Assembly: GCA_021298155.1 (NCBI GenBank)
Contig: JAJTEN010000007.1
Coordinates: 1 to 64,000, forward strand
Source of the DNA: Sphingobacteriales bacterium
GTDB taxonomy: Bacteria; Bacteroidota; Bacteroidia; UKL13-3
DNA length: 64,000 bases
Reading direction: 5' to 3'
Shown: positions 8,774 through 17,814 of the stretch, piece after piece
Layout of the letters: each line of letters starts with the position of its first letter
How positions within the stretch are numbered: the first letter of the stretch is position 1
The notes under the pieces: model-generated
What the model saw: the letters and a program-made list of their open reading frames with translations, nothing else
What the model was told of the DNA's origin: nothing
Database searches by the model: none
Position numbers and translations under genes: made by a program

Positions 8774-10296
8774 TAAGGCAATAACCTTCCGTACATTCTT
8801 GGAAATGGAATACTTTCACGTACATGTGGTAATTTACAAATCCAAGTAACCAAACGCTCTAAACCTAAACCAAAACCAGCATGGGGAACAGTTCCATATC
8901 TTCTCAAATCTAAATACCATTCAAAGGCTTCCATTGGCAATTGATGTTCGTTTATTTTCTCAATAAGCAATTGCTCATTTGTTTCACGCTCACCACCACC
9001 AACAATTTCACCATATCCTTCTGGTGCTAATACATCCACACCTCTGGCAAATTTACTATTATTGGGATCGCGTTTTAAGTAGAACGCTTTCACTTCATGT
9101 GGCCAATTATACACCATAATTGGCACATCAAACAAACGCGTAATTACGGTTTCATCACTGCCACCCAAATCGTTGCCATATTCAAAATTACGCGCACTGT
9201 TTAACCACTGCGGAATGTTTCTTTCTTGCTCTTGCAAATCGCCAAGCTCTTGCTTTAGCTTATCAATCTGCGCTTGATTAAAACCAATTTCACCCTTTTT
9301 CATACCAGGTGTTTTAATCTTATTTTCGCGCTCAGCAATTTCGGTCTGAACCAAACCTATGCGCGCTTGAACTGCTTTTAATTCATTCTCGAGTGAAACA
9401 ATAGCATTTTGGCCGTTTACATCTTGTTCCCCTTTGATAATACGAACGGCTTCATCATAAGTTAAACGCGGAAATGGCTTAACAATATTCTTTAAAATCT
9501 CGGTATCTCTTCCAATGATGGCTAATTCCTTTTCACAAGTCTGTAATACAGAACTTACCACACTGCGCAAGAAATCTTCGATTAAATCCATGTTATCAAA
9601 AATATCATAGAAAGCCATTTCTGGTTCAATCATCCAAAACTCACTCAAATGCCTACGCGTTTTAGATTTCTCGGCACGGAAAGTTGGGCCAAATGTATAA
9701 ATCTTACCTAAAGTCATAGCCATAGCCTCACCATACAGCTGGCCACTCTGACTCAAATAAGCTGGATCTCCGTAAAAGTCGGTTTCAAATAAGTTACTTG
9801 TACCCTCACAGGCATTGCCCGTAAAGAGCGGCGCATCCATTTGCACAAATCCTTTTGATTGAAAGAATTCATGAATAGAGAAAATAATCTTGTTACGAAT
9901 ACGCATGATAGCCCATTGACGCTGACTACGTAGCCAAAGGTGACGTTTATCCATTAAGAAGTCTACGCCATGCTCTTTTTTTGCTATTGGATAATCAACC
10001 GATTCACCAATGATTTGAAGCGCATTTACCTGCAATTCAAATCCGCCCATTTGGCGCTCGTCTTTTACCACCAAACCTGTTAACGAAACAGAAGCTTCTA
10101 AAGTAATTTTGCGGGCCTCTTCAAAAAGTGCTTCTCCAACGGTATCTAAGCTAATAACACACTGGCACCAGCCGGTACCATCGCGTAAAACAACAAAAAC
10201 CAAACCTTTACTTTCACGTTTGTTGCTGGCCCATCCTAATAATGTAAGCTCCTGACCTTCAAAACTTGCAAGGTCTTTAATTAAATATTTTTGCAC
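8773..10296 (-). CDS. asnS: Asparagine--tRNA ligase
   Basis: A 507-residue class IIb aminoacyl-tRNA synthetase that charges tRNA-Asn. It has an N-terminal OB-fold anticodon-binding domain (about residues 10-105: LTLLGWASNKRESKGLVFVV), then the class II catalytic core. Motif 2 is FRAEKSKTRRHLSEFWMIE and motif 3 is GFGLGLERLVTW. Between motif 2 and motif 3 (roughly residues 295-370) lies a lysine- and glutamate-rich predicted coiled coil (LKQELGDLQEQERNIPQWL), an insertion relative to E. coli AsnRS (466 residues) that I believe recurs in Bacteroidota. It is coupled to the downstream barrel gene by a TAATG overlap. Confidence 0.95.
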   Translation of the reverse strand: MQKYLIKDLASFEGQELTLLGWASNKRESKGLVFVVLRDGTGWCQCVISLDTVGEALFEEARKITLEASVSLTGLVVKDERQMGGFELQVNALQIIGESVDYPIAKKEHGVDFLMDKRHLWLRSQRQWAIMRIRNKIIFSIHEFFQSKGFVQMDAPLFTGNACEGTSNLFETDFYGDPAYLSQSGQLYGEAMAMTLGKIYTFGPTFRAEKSKTRRHLSEFWMIEPEMAFYDIFDNMDLIEDFLRSVVSSVLQTCEKELAIIGRDTEILKNIVKPFPRLTYDEAVRIIKGEQDVNGQNAIVSLENELKAVQARIGLVQTEIAERENKIKTPGMKKGEIGFNQAQIDKLKQELGDLQEQERNIPQWLNSARNFEYGNDLGGSDETVITRLFDVPIMVYNWPHEVKAFYLKRDPNNSKFARGVDVLAPEGYGEIVGGGERETNEQLLIEKINEHQLPMEAFEWYLDLRRYGTVPHAGFGLGLERLVTWICKLPHVRESIPFPRMYGRLLP

Positions 10297-10432
10297 GGTA
10301 AATTTTTTTACTTTTAAAAATAAGATGCGAAAATAGCCATAAGATGCCGCAACACAAAGTTAAAAAAGAAAAGCAAAGGGAAGAAATTAGCAGTGCAGTA
10401 GCAGCTTAAGTCCAGAAAAAACAATAAAAAAG

Positions 10433-10487
10433 ATAAATTATCCCCGAAAATCGGAAGTAGCGCTTCCGATTTTCGGGGATAATTTAT
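10433..10487. terminator. Perfect 25-bp inverted repeat, Rho-independent terminator
   Basis: Two perfectly complementary 25-base arms (ATAAATTATCCCCGAAAATC... and its reverse complement) flank a 5-base loop, TAGCG. Read on the minus strand the stem is followed by a T-rich run, as expected for a terminator of the upstream 909-residue protein gene. That gene's TAA stop (10484-10486) lies inside the stem. It also separates this gene from asnS downstream. Confidence 0.85.
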
Positions 10488-13213
10488 TTTATACTAATGG
10501 TTTTTGAAAGCCAATTTCCTTGTATCTGCAGTTTTAATATATACATTCCTTCGAGCAATTCTTGCACATCAATGCCATCACTAGAAACAACATTGCCTTG
10601 CTTTACTTTTGCACCTTGTAAGTTATAGATTTCGAAGCGAATATTTGTTTCATTAGATAAGCCTTTTAACCAAATATAATTGCTTGCTGGGTTTGGATAA
10701 ACTACAAAATCATTCAACTTATTTTCTTTTAAACGGGTAGTTGGGTTTAATGAATTTACATACGACTCAAACACTCCAGAACCATAAGTAGACACCACCA
10801 TTCTGCCATCTGTGGTTCTATGATGCATCATGGTTACGGGCTGCATACCAATGGCTGACGCGCCTTGGCGCGTCCATACGGTTTGCATGCCATCTATCTT
10901 TTTAGTGGCATATAAACCTGTGCTTGTACCTACAAAATACAACAAACTATCTTGGGTTGGTGCTATGGTAAACCAACGGCAACTCGGTCCGTTACCACCG
11001 CCAGTAGATGTTTGTTCTAAGTTACCACCAATAGGCTGCCAAGTGGCTCCAGCATTTTTGGTTTCAAATAAACTGTGCACACCATAATTGGTAAATACTA
11101 CAAACATGCGCAATGAATCTGTTGGATCTTGTGCAATACAATGCAAATAAGCACTTGGAAAATTACTGCCGCTAATTAACTCGGGAATACTGTTAATATT
11201 GGATGCATTTCTTAGCCTATATAATCTGCCTCTACGCGTACCATAATACAATACATCTACTTGTGATTTGGAACTAAAAATGGAGGTTATTTCATCACCC
11301 GCTACTGTTAGCTGGGTATTGCTTAACGCTGTCCAATTAATAGCACTGGCATTGCTGTCTAGCTTGCTTTTTAATGGAATAGCAGTAACATCGCTATTGC
11401 GCCAAATTACAGTTTGAGCAGGTGTATACAGCACCTTAAAATCATTTGCATCTGGTGTAAAGGGATTAATAAACTCATAAATGTTTTTATCTACTCCTTT
11501 TGGGTCAATCCGCGTATATTGAGTGGCCTTGCCATTTGCATCCAAAATCATCCTTTGCATTCTACCCTGTTGAATAGATAAATATACCTCACCTCCACCT
11601 GGCTTAACAAAACAATACGAACCATCATAACTTAAAGGCATATACCATTCTTTTTTGGCATCTGGCGCTAAACATGCATAGGTGCCATTGTCTTGTGTAC
11701 CACCCACCGTAAACTTACTCGTGCTTGCTGCATCTTGGGTAATGGTATAAAATTGAGTAGTTACATAGCCATTGTTTAAATACTGCCAACTTACATTGTT
11801 TTCCATACAATTTTGGGTAAGTGATAAGCCCCCATCGTGAATTGAAATCATCTTAGTAAAATTGTTGGGATAAAATATTACCCCATGACAATCGGGATGA
11901 TGATTGGGGTATAATTGAAAATCGGGTAAGGTGGTTCCAATACCATATCCACCCATCATTACCGTATTGTTTTTTGTGCTGAACCCATCTGTAGAGCGAT
12001 ATAAATTGGTTCCACTTAAGAAAACGGTATTGGCATCATCTGGCTTTACTGTTACTTCCAAGCAATATCCTCCTTGAGAAATATAGCTGCCAAAAATCTC
12101 ATTGTTAACCGGAATATTAGCCGACCTATCACTCCAAGTTCCGCCAGCTCCGCTGCCATCTCCACCTACATAGGTGTACTTCCATAAACTATTGTATTCG
12201 CTTCTACCTTCAAAATTTTTACTCTCCTTCCCACTGCCAGGGGTATGCGCTATAAAATACACTTGGTTTTCATCTGATGGTGAAAGGCCAATGGCAATTC
12301 TATCCCAGGTGGATTGAAAACTATCTGGCGATATATTCGTCCAACTTTTTCCATTATCTGCAGAACGCCAAACACCTTGATGCTGCCCACCACCAGAAAG
12401 CGTGGCATATACAATGCCTTTTGGCGAAACAGCCACATCTGTAAAGTAACTATAACTGCTTGCTTGCGAATTTCCACCTCTTACTTTTACCCAAGTGGTT
12501 CCCCCATTGATGCTTCTAAAAATGCCATCAAAATTGGCTGCAAACACTACATCAATACTATCTATTGTTGGGTTCAGGGCCAGTCTGTGTATAACCGACC
12601 AAGCACCAGATAAGCCACCTAAACCGCTACTTACATTTCCTGCTTTTACCCAAGTATCGCCACCATCAGTAGATTTGTAAACTCCACTGCCATTATAAAA
12701 CGCACCGGGCAAACTGCCACCATATAATTCGCCTGTTGAGGCATACCAAGTTCTTTCTTTTCCTTTTCTTTTGTCTTGAACCAAACTGGTAATATTGGCT
12801 GTTGGGGCATCTTTCATTTGGGTTGTATACCAACTGATACCCCCATTGGTACTGCGCCAAATTCCGCCAGTAGCGGCTCCCGCCAACAATACATTTTGAT
12901 CTAATACATCTATGGCTAAAGCGCGGGTTCTGCCACCCACATTGTACGGACCAATAGACTGCCAAGTAGCAAATTTATTTTGAGCAAAATCTACAGGTAA
13001 GGTATTGGCATAAGCCAATTCTAAAGCGCGGATATTTGGCGGAATGGTTCCCAATGAAGGATCGGCATACATTTTTACCATGGCCTTTAAACGTGCCTTT
13101 AAATTCATCGTCATACCATCTATGGCATACGATGACCTCGAAAAAAAGGTTTGGTTCAGCCCGAAAAAGAAAACGAGTAATACAGCAGAAACTGATATAA
13201 TTTTTTTTAGCAT
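10484..13213 (-). CDS. Secreted BNR/sortilin-like repeat protein with T9SS type A sorting domain
   Basis: A 909-residue protein with an N-terminal hydrophobic export signal (MLKKIISVSAVLLVFFFG). From about residue 85 it carries repeated BNR/Asp-box motifs (GGIWRSTNGGISW, GVYKSTDGGDTW, GIFRSINGGTTW, GVWRSADNGKSW, LFETKNAGATW), which form sortilin/Vps10-like or photosystem-stability-factor-like beta-propellers. The last 75 residues are a T9SS type A sorting domain (FVVYPNPASNYIWL, GMYILKLQ, KTISIK). It is therefore predicted to be secreted and surface-bound. Such proteins are often annotated as glycosyl hydrolases, but no sialidase catalytic set is evident. It appears monocistronic and ends in a strong hairpin. 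Confidence 0.85.
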   Translation of the reverse strand: MLKKIISVSAVLLVFFFGLNQTFFSRSSYAIDGMTMNLKARLKAMVKMYADPSLGTIPPNIRALELAYANTLPVDFAQNKFATWQSIGPYNVGGRTRALAIDVLDQNVLLAGAATGGIWRSTNGGISWYTTQMKDAPTANITSLVQDKRKGKERTWYASTGELYGGSLPGAFYNGSGVYKSTDGGDTWVKAGNVSSGLGGLSGAWSVIHRLALNPTIDSIDVVFAANFDGIFRSINGGTTWVKVRGGNSQASSYSYFTDVAVSPKGIVYATLSGGGQHQGVWRSADNGKSWTNISPDSFQSTWDRIAIGLSPSDENQVYFIAHTPGSGKESKNFEGRSEYNSLWKYTYVGGDGSGAGGTWSDRSANIPVNNEIFGSYISQGGYCLEVTVKPDDANTVFLSGTNLYRSTDGFSTKNNTVMMGGYGIGTTLPDFQLYPNHHPDCHGVIFYPNNFTKMISIHDGGLSLTQNCMENNVSWQYLNNGYVTTQFYTITQDAASTSKFTVGGTQDNGTYACLAPDAKKEWYMPLSYDGSYCFVKPGGGEVYLSIQQGRMQRMILDANGKATQYTRIDPKGVDKNIYEFINPFTPDANDFKVLYTPAQTVIWRNSDVTAIPLKSKLDSNASAINWTALSNTQLTVAGDEITSIFSSKSQVDVLYYGTRRGRLYRLRNASNINSIPELISGSNFPSAYLHCIAQDPTDSLRMFVVFTNYGVHSLFETKNAGATWQPIGGNLEQTSTGGGNGPSCRWFTIAPTQDSLLYFVGTSTGLYATKKIDGMQTVWTRQGASAIGMQPVTMMHHRTTDGRMVVSTYGSGVFESYVNSLNPTTRLKENKLNDFVVYPNPASNYIWLKGLSNETNIRFEIYNLQGAKVKQGNVVSSDGIDVQELLEGMYILKLQIQGNWLSKTISIK

Positions 13214-13258
13214 TGCCTTATATTTTACTCAAAAATACACAAATAAGGCAAATACGTA

Positions 13259-15931
13259 TTAATTATCGTAAGCCAAATATGGAGCAAGCCATTTTTCTAT
13301 GTATTCTACAGATTCTCCTTTTCTGCTGGCATAATCTAGCACTTGATCTTTATCTATTTTACCAACGGCAAAATATTTGCTTTCTGGATGGGCAAAATAA
13401 AAACCACTAACTGCTGCAGTTGGGTACATGGCGTAGTTTTCTGTGAGGGTAATGCTAGTCTCTTTTTCGGCTTGCAACAAATCAAATAACTTGCGCTTTT
13501 CGGTATGGTCTGGACAAGCAGGGTAACCCGGTGCTGGACGAATACTAATGTAATTTTCGTGGATGATTTCATCATTTGTAAGCTGTTCGTTTTCCACAAA
13601 TCCCCAATATTTGGTTCGAACCAACTCATGCATTTTCTCTGCCATGGCTTCTGCCAATCTATCTGCAATGGCTTTAATCATGATGCTATTATAATCATCA
13701 TGATCGGCCTCATATTTCTCAATAAGCGGCTCAATGCCTATACCCGCTGTAACTGCAAAAAAACCAAGATAATCTTTTTTAGCAGTTTCTCTTGGCGCTA
13801 TAAAATCTGCTAGACATAAATAAGGTAAATTGGCCGCTTTTTCATTTTGCTGGCGTAAGAAATGGAAAGTTTGCTCACCGCTTGGGGTTTGTATAACAAC
13901 ATCATCTCCTACCGAATTGGCTTCATAAAAACCAATCACGGCGCGCGCTTCCAATAACTTATTGGCAATAACCTCATCTAACATTTTATTGGCATCATCA
14001 AATAGTTTTTTGGCTTCAAGGCCAACTATTTTATCATCAAAAATACGCGGATATTTTCCTACCAATTCCCAAGTGAGGAAGAAGGGTGTCCAATCTATTC
14101 GTTCTCTTAATTCAGCCAATGAAAAATCAATAAAGGTTTTATTTCCTAAGAAAGTAGGCGCTACAATTTCGTCATAAGAAAGTGCCATTTTCTTTTCGCG
14201 CGCAGCAGCTAAGCCTACGAAATTCTTGTCTTTCTTTCTGTTTTTATAGTCTATTCTAAACTGTGCATACTCTTCTTTAATGCGCTGAGTAGTGCCTTCT
14301 ATCTGGTCTTTACTAATTAAACTCTGCGCAACAGGAACGCTTTTGCTGGCATCTAATACATGCACTACTGGTCCGCTATACACAGGGTCTATCTTCACAG
14401 CAGTATGCGCCCTAGACGTGGTAGCACCACCAATCAACAATGGAATTTTCATTCCCAAACGTTCCATTTCTTTGGCCACATGCACCATTTCATCTAGGCT
14501 TGGCGTAATTAAACCACTTAAGCCAATTACATCTACTTTTTCTTTTATAGCCGTTTCTAATATCTTTTCTGCCGGCACCATTACCCCAATATCAATGATC
14601 TCAAAATTATTACAAGCCATTACTACACCCACAATATTTTTTCCAATATCGTGCACGTCACCTTTTACAGTAGCCATTAAAATTTTGCCTTGCGAGGTAC
14701 TGGTATCGCCACTCAATTTCTTCTCGGCATCCATGTAAGGCAGCAAATAAGCCACTGCCTTTTTCATTACCCTTGCACTCTTAACCACCTGCGGCAAGAA
14801 CATTTTGCCTGAACCAAATAAGTCGCCCACGATATTCATTCCCGCCATTAACGGACCTTCAATTACTTCTAGAGGTTTATTAAATTGCAAGCGCGCTTCT
14901 TCGGTATCTTCATCAATAAATTCTACAATACCTTTTACCAAGGCATGGCTCAACCTATCGGCAACTGGGGCATTTCGCCACTCTAAATCGAGCACTTTTT
15001 CTTTGCCTTTACCTTTAACTTTCTCGGCATATTCTAATAACCTTTCTGTGGCATCATCTCTTCTATTTAAGAGCACATCTTCTACCATTTCTAGTAGTTC
15101 TTTGTCTATTTGATTGTATACCTCTAGCTGACTAGGATTCACAATTCCCATGGTCATACCGTTCTGTATGCCATGGTATAAAAATGCACTATGCATGGCT
15201 TCGCGCACTTTATCGTTTCCTCTAAACGAGAACGACACATTACTTACGCCTCCACTAATTTTTGCACCAGGTAAATTGTCTACTATCCATTTACTTCCCC
15301 TAAAAAAATCGATGGCATTATTGCGGTGCTCTTCCATACCGGTTGCTACCGGAAAAATATTAGGGTCGAAAATAATATCGCCAGCCGGAAAATGTACTTT
15401 TTCAGTTAATATTCGGTATGCACGTTCGGCAATTTCTATGCGTCGTTCAAAGTTATCGGCCTGACCCAATTCATCGAACAACATCACAATTACGGCAGCA
15501 CCAAAACGCTTTACTGTTTTGGCTTGGCGCACAAATTCTTCCTCACCCCCTTTAAGCGAAATAGAATTTACTACACACTTGCCTTGTACGCATTTTAATC
15601 CGGCCTCAATTATTTCCCATTTAGACGAATCTATCATAATAGGCACGCGTGAAATATCGGGCTCAGAAGCAATCAATTTGAGGAAACGTTCCATGGCTTC
15701 TACACCATCAATCATTCCCTCATCCATGTTAATATCAATTATCTGCGCACCACCTTCTACTTGCTCTCTGGCCACAGCCAAAGCAGCATCAAAATTTCCT
15801 TCACGTATTAATCGCAAAAACATCTTAGAACCCGTAACATTGGTGCGTTCACCTACGTTTACAAAGTTGGTATCTTTGGTAATTACAAGGGGCTCGAGTC
15901 CGCTTAATCTTAATGTATAATCTTTGTTCAT
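13259..15931 (-). CDS. metH: Methionine synthase, cobalamin-dependent, C-terminal part (folate, B12 and activation domains)
   Basis: This 890-residue subunit starts at the ATG at 15931. The track's start at 15958 lies inside heptamer array A and adds a spurious MVYRQKIQT. Domains in order are pterin-binding/methyl-folate (about 1-280: [14 protein letters not shown]), the B12-binding cap and Rossmann domains (about 320-560) with [12 protein letters not shown] (the D-x-H-x-x-G cobalt-ligand motif), and the AdoMet-binding reactivation domain (about 590-890) with [13 protein letters not shown]. The homocysteine domain is a separate gene at 16374-17369. Together they total about 1220 residues, close to the 1227 of E. 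coli MetH. An inserted repeat-flanked gene separates the two halves. Confidence 0.95.
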   Translation of the reverse strand: MNKDYTLRLSGLEPLVITKDTNFVNVGERTNVTGSKMFLRLIREGNFDAALAVAREQVEGGAQIIDINMDEGMIDGVEAMERFLKLIASEPDISRVPIMIDSSKWEIIEAGLKCVQGKCVVNSISLKGGEEEFVRQAKTVKRFGAAVIVMLFDELGQADNFERRIEIAERAYRILTEKVHFPAGDIIFDPNIFPVATGMEEHRNNAIDFFRGSKWIVDNLPGAKISGGVSNVSFSFRGNDKVREAMHSAFLYHGIQNGMTMGIVNPSQLEVYNQIDKELLEMVEDVLLNRRDDATERLLEYAEKVKGKGKEKVLDLEWRNAPVADRLSHALVKGIVEFIDEDTEEARLQFNKPLEVIEGPLMAGMNIVGDLFGSGKMFLPQVVKSARVMKKAVAYLLPYMDAEKKLSGDTSTSQGKILMATVKGDVHDIGKNIVGVVMACNNFEIIDIGVMVPAEKILETAIKEKVDVIGLSGLITPSLDEMVHVAKEMERLGMKIPLLIGGATTSRAHTAVKIDPVYSGPVVHVLDASKSVPVAQSLISKDQIEGTTQRIKEEYAQFRIDYKNRKKDKNFVGLAAAREKKMALSYDEIVAPTFLGNKTFIDFSLAELRERIDWTPFFLTWELVGKYPRIFDDKIVGLEAKKLFDDANKMLDEVIANKLLEARAVIGFYEANSVGDDVVIQTPSGEQTFHFLRQQNEKAANLPYLCLADFIAPRETAKKDYLGFFAVTAGIGIEPLIEKYEADHDDYNSIMIKAIADRLAEAMAEKMHELVRTKYWGFVENEQLTNDEIIHENYISIRPAPGYPACPDHTEKRKLFDLLQAEKETSITLTENYAMYPTAAVSGFYFAHPESKYFAVGKIDKDQVLDYASRKGESVEYIEKWLAPYLAYDN
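13613..13622. other. Palindrome GGTTCGAACC (copy 2)
   Basis: The same 10-bp palindrome as at 3091, here inside the metH coding sequence. It shows that the word is not confined to intergenic regions. Confidence 0.6.
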
Positions 15932-15945
15932 TGTTTGTATTTTTT

Positions 15946-15975
15946 GTCGATAGACCATGGACCATAGACCATGGC
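15946..15975 (+). repeat. Heptamer array A (4 x 7 bp + GC)
   Basis: Units are GTCGATA, GACCATG, GACCATA, GACCATG, then GC. It lies 14 bp upstream of the metH C-terminal subunit start and seven bases beyond the stop of the four-helix-bundle gene. It is in inverted orientation to array B. Confidence 0.9.
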
Positions 15976-15982
15976 TAAATTT

Positions 15983-16336
15983 TTACTTGTTTAATGTTAT
16001 TCTTAATGATTGTAACATTTTAATTAAAACCTCACAATCTTCATATATTTTATCAAAATCCTCTTTACTAATAATCTCTCTTGTTTTGGCAATATGTATG
16101 CAACAAACAACTTCTATAGCAGACCTAATGGCATATCCAACAAATTTTGAAAACTCAGGGTTTGATTGTCCTTGCGACCCTTCTGCAATATTTAAAGCGA
16201 TAGAATCTGAGGCTCTTTTAATTTGAGAGCTTAGCACATAGACTTCATCTTTGGGAAATTTCTTTACCACAAAATCAATAAAACCAATTAATTCAATTGA
16301 CTTTCTCCAAACCGCTAAATTTTCAAATTTAAACAT
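15983..16336 (-). CDS. Four-helix-bundle protein, S23/23S rRNA intervening-sequence family
   Basis: A 117-residue, mostly alpha-helical protein. The motifs FENLAVWRKSIELIGFID, LSSQIKRASDSIALNIAEG and FSKFVGYAIRSAIEV are the signature of the S23/IVS four-helix-bundle family, first known from ORFs inside 23S rRNA intervening sequences and related in fold to the Avd protein of diversity-generating retroelements. No rRNA gene is near. The gene sits between two inverted 30-bp heptamer arrays at six- and seven-base distances and separates the two metH genes, in the same orientation. It should be transcribed with the metH operon. Its biochemical function is unknown; nucleic-acid binding is plausible from the relatives. 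Confidence 0.88.
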   Translation of the reverse strand: MFKFENLAVWRKSIELIGFIDFVVKKFPKDEVYVLSSQIKRASDSIALNIAEGSQGQSNPEFSKFVGYAIRSAIEVVCCIHIAKTREIISKEDFDKIYEDCEVLIKMLQSLRITLNK

Positions 16337-16342
16337 ACCTTC

Positions 16343-16372
16343 ACTATGGACTATGGTCTATGGACTATGGAC
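16343..16372 (-). repeat. Heptamer array B (4 x 7 bp + GT)
   Basis: On the minus strand the units are GTCCATA, GTCCATA, GACCATA, GTCCATA, then GT. It lies one base from the metH N-terminal stop codon and six bases upstream of the four-helix-bundle ATG. It is inverted relative to array A. Confidence 0.9.
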
Positions 16373-16373
16373 A

Positions 16374-17369
16374 TTATGCTAATGGCTTCCTTGGTTCATA
16401 CCTAGCAGCCATTTCTGCTATGGCTTGGATGTGATCTGGGGTGGTGCCGCAGCAACCACCGAGGATATTTACCAAGCCTTCTTTGCAAAACTCTTCTACT
16501 TGCTTGGCCATGGCTGCCGGAGATTCATCGTATTCGCCAAACTCATTGGGTAAGCCAGCATTTGGGTAAGCGCTTACAAAGAATGGTGCATTGGCATTTA
16601 ATACTTGCAAATATGGGCGCAGGGCGCTGGCACCAAGGGCGCAATTAAGGCCAATACTCAGCAATGGCATGTGCTGCATGCTAATTAAAAAGGCTTCGGT
16701 AGTCTGACCCGATAAGGTTCTTCCTGAGGCGTCTGTAATGGTGCCAGATATCATGATGGGATATTGCTTACCTAACTCTTCAAACAATTCATCAACGGCA
16801 AACAATGCAGCTTTTGCATTTAGTGTATCAAAAATAGTTTCAATCAAAATAATATCTACCCCACCTTCAATAAGCTTTCTGGCTTGTTGTTTGTATGCCA
16901 CCACCAACTCATCAAAAGTAACTGCCCTAAAGCCTGGGTCGTTTACATCCGGACTAATAGACAAAGTTCGGTTGGTTGGACCCATAGCACCTGCCACAAA
17001 ACGTGGTTTGGCAGGATTAAGTGCTGTTACCTCATCGGCCACCTCACGGGCAATTTTGGCACTTTCATAGTTTATTAAATCTACCCATTCCTGACCCAAA
17101 TCATAGTCGGCCTGAGCAATGGTGGTACCACTAAACGTATTGGTTTCAATGATATCGGCACCCGCATCAAAATATTGACGGTGGATGGCTTTAATTACAT
17201 CTGGCCTGGTAAAACTTAGCAAATCATTATTACCCTTTAGTGGGCGTTGATGATTAACCAAAGCTTCATTCCTAAAGTCTTTCTCTTCCAGCTTATACCG
17301 CTGAATCATGGTACCCATAGCACCATCTAAAATGAGAATGCGTTGTTTTAATATTTCGTTTATATTCAT
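16374..17369 (-). CDS. metH: Methionine synthase, N-terminal homocysteine-binding subunit
   Basis: A 331-residue homocysteine S-methyltransferase domain protein. I start it at [20 protein letters not shown] (17369); the track's start at 17402 lies inside array C1. Zinc-ligand motifs are visible: GLNCALGA and [11 protein letters not shown]. It also shows [18 protein letters not shown], typical of the MetH Hcy module. It corresponds to E. coli MetH residues 1 to about 340, with the remaining modules encoded by the gene at 13259-15931. A SAM-I riboswitch precedes it, so high S-adenosylmethionine should shut it off. I recall similar two-gene MetH arrangements in other Bacteroidota, so the split itself is probably ancestral. 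Confidence 0.93.
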   Translation of the reverse strand: MNINEILKQRILILDGAMGTMIQRYKLEEKDFRNEALVNHQRPLKGNNDLLSFTRPDVIKAIHRQYFDAGADIIETNTFSGTTIAQADYDLGQEWVDLINYESAKIAREVADEVTALNPAKPRFVAGAMGPTNRTLSISPDVNDPGFRAVTFDELVVAYKQQARKLIEGGVDIILIETIFDTLNAKAALFAVDELFEELGKQYPIMISGTITDASGRTLSGQTTEAFLISMQHMPLLSIGLNCALGASALRPYLQVLNANAPFFVSAYPNAGLPNEFGEYDESPAAMAKQVEEFCKEGLVNILGGCCGTTPDHIQAIAEMAARYEPRKPLA

Positions 17370-17375
17370 GTTTGG

Positions 17376-17405
17376 GTCTATAGTCCATAGTCGATAGACC
17401 ATAGC
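17376..17405 (+). repeat. Heptamer array C1 (4 x 7 bp + GC)
   Basis: Units are GTCTATA, GTCCATA, GTCGATA, GACCATA, then GC. It lies six bases upstream of the metH N-terminal ATG, in the untranslated leader. It is paired with inverted array C2 across a 21-bp spacer. Confidence 0.9.
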
Positions 17406-17426
17406 AAAAGCTAGGATCGGCCAAAA

Positions 17427-17456
17427 ACTATGGACTATGGACCATGGTCTATGGAC
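17427..17456 (-). repeat. Heptamer array C2 (4 x 7 bp + GT)
   Basis: On the minus strand the units are GTCCATA, GACCATG, GTCCATA, GTCCATA, then GT. With C1 it forms a nearly complementary inverted pair (about 23 of 28 positions match) that could fold into a long hairpin in the metH leader RNA. Confidence 0.9.
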
Positions 17457-17510
17457 TTTTCTCAGAAAGTTGTTGCTGTTGTGTTTGATTGGGTTTTGGG
17501 ACCATCATTC

Positions 17511-17618
17511 ACTTATCAGCATTCGGTGGAGAACCTCCGAAATAGGTATTGGCACTACGGCTGTGGCCGACTTGCCAAGACATCATAGGGCCTATTCCCT
17601 CCGTCTTTCTGGATAAGT
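17511..17618 (-). promoter_or_regulatory. SAM-I (S-box) riboswitch of the metH operon
   Basis: On the minus strand the leader reads CTTATCCAGAAAGACGGAGG, GAATAGGCCCTATGATG, CTTGGCAAG, AGTGCCAATACC and closes with GCTGATAAG. These are the conserved blocks of the S-box aptamer in the right order, with the CTTATC/GATAAG P1 pairing. It should turn off the downstream methionine synthase genes when S-adenosylmethionine is abundant. About 140 bases, including arrays C1 and C2, separate the aptamer from the metH N-terminal ATG. The expression platform was not resolved. Confidence 0.93.
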
Positions 17619-17675
17619 GCTGCGAATATATTGATATTGTGTGGTTTTATGCAAGTTTTTTGTTTGAGAAAAACT

Positions 17676-17705
17676 GTCGATAGTCGATAGACCAAGGTCC
17701 ATAGC
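17676..17705 (+). repeat. Heptamer array D (4 x 7 bp + GC)
   Basis: Units are GTCGATA, GTCGATA, GACCAAG, GTCCATA, then GC. It is in the intergenic region between the divergent metH operon and the helicase gene. No inverted partner was seen close by. Confidence 0.85.
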
Positions 17706-17783
17706 AGGAACATAAAAACCTTATACATAACACTAAAACCAACAATAATTCAGCGCTTTAGCGGTAAATCAAAATATTATACT

Positions 17784-17791
17784 TAGCTTTG
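17784..17791 (+). promoter_or_regulatory. Putative -7 box TAGCTTTG of the helicase gene
   Basis: Matches TAnnTTTG and is identical to the box upstream of the cobalamin riboswitch. It is placed 23 bases before the helicase TTG start, giving a leader of about 20 nt. The rest of the 17619-17814 gap holds array D and no gene. Confidence 0.45.
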
Positions 17792-17814
17792 CGCCTCAAT
17801 TTTAATAAAGTACT

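Larger units (their letters stand above)
15946..16372 (-). mobile_element. Candidate composite element: four-helix-bundle gene between inverted heptamer arrays
   Basis: Array A (30 bp), 7 bp, a 354-bp ORF, 6 bp and array B (30 bp, inverted) form a compact 427-bp unit. It occupies almost the whole gap between the metH N-terminal stop (16374) and the metH C-terminal start (15931), leaving only 1 and 14 bp. No target-site duplication is visible. Mobility is inferred from the inverted ends, the compact design and the scattered solitary copies of the same arrays nearby. No transposase motif is present. Confidence 0.5.

Noticed and set aside
14292-14738. 148-codon plus-strand ORF within metH
   Set aside because: Antisense shadow of conserved B12-binding domain codons.
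15983-16336. A 23S rRNA intervening sequence because of the S23-type protein
   Set aside because: No rRNA sequence flanks the gene; both neighbours are metH coding regions.
13259-17369. metH halves as a frameshifted or interrupted pseudogene
   Set aside because: Each half is complete, ends and starts at a domain boundary, has its own start and stop, and the lengths sum to a normal MetH; a two-gene MetH is also, to my recollection, found in other Bacteroidota.
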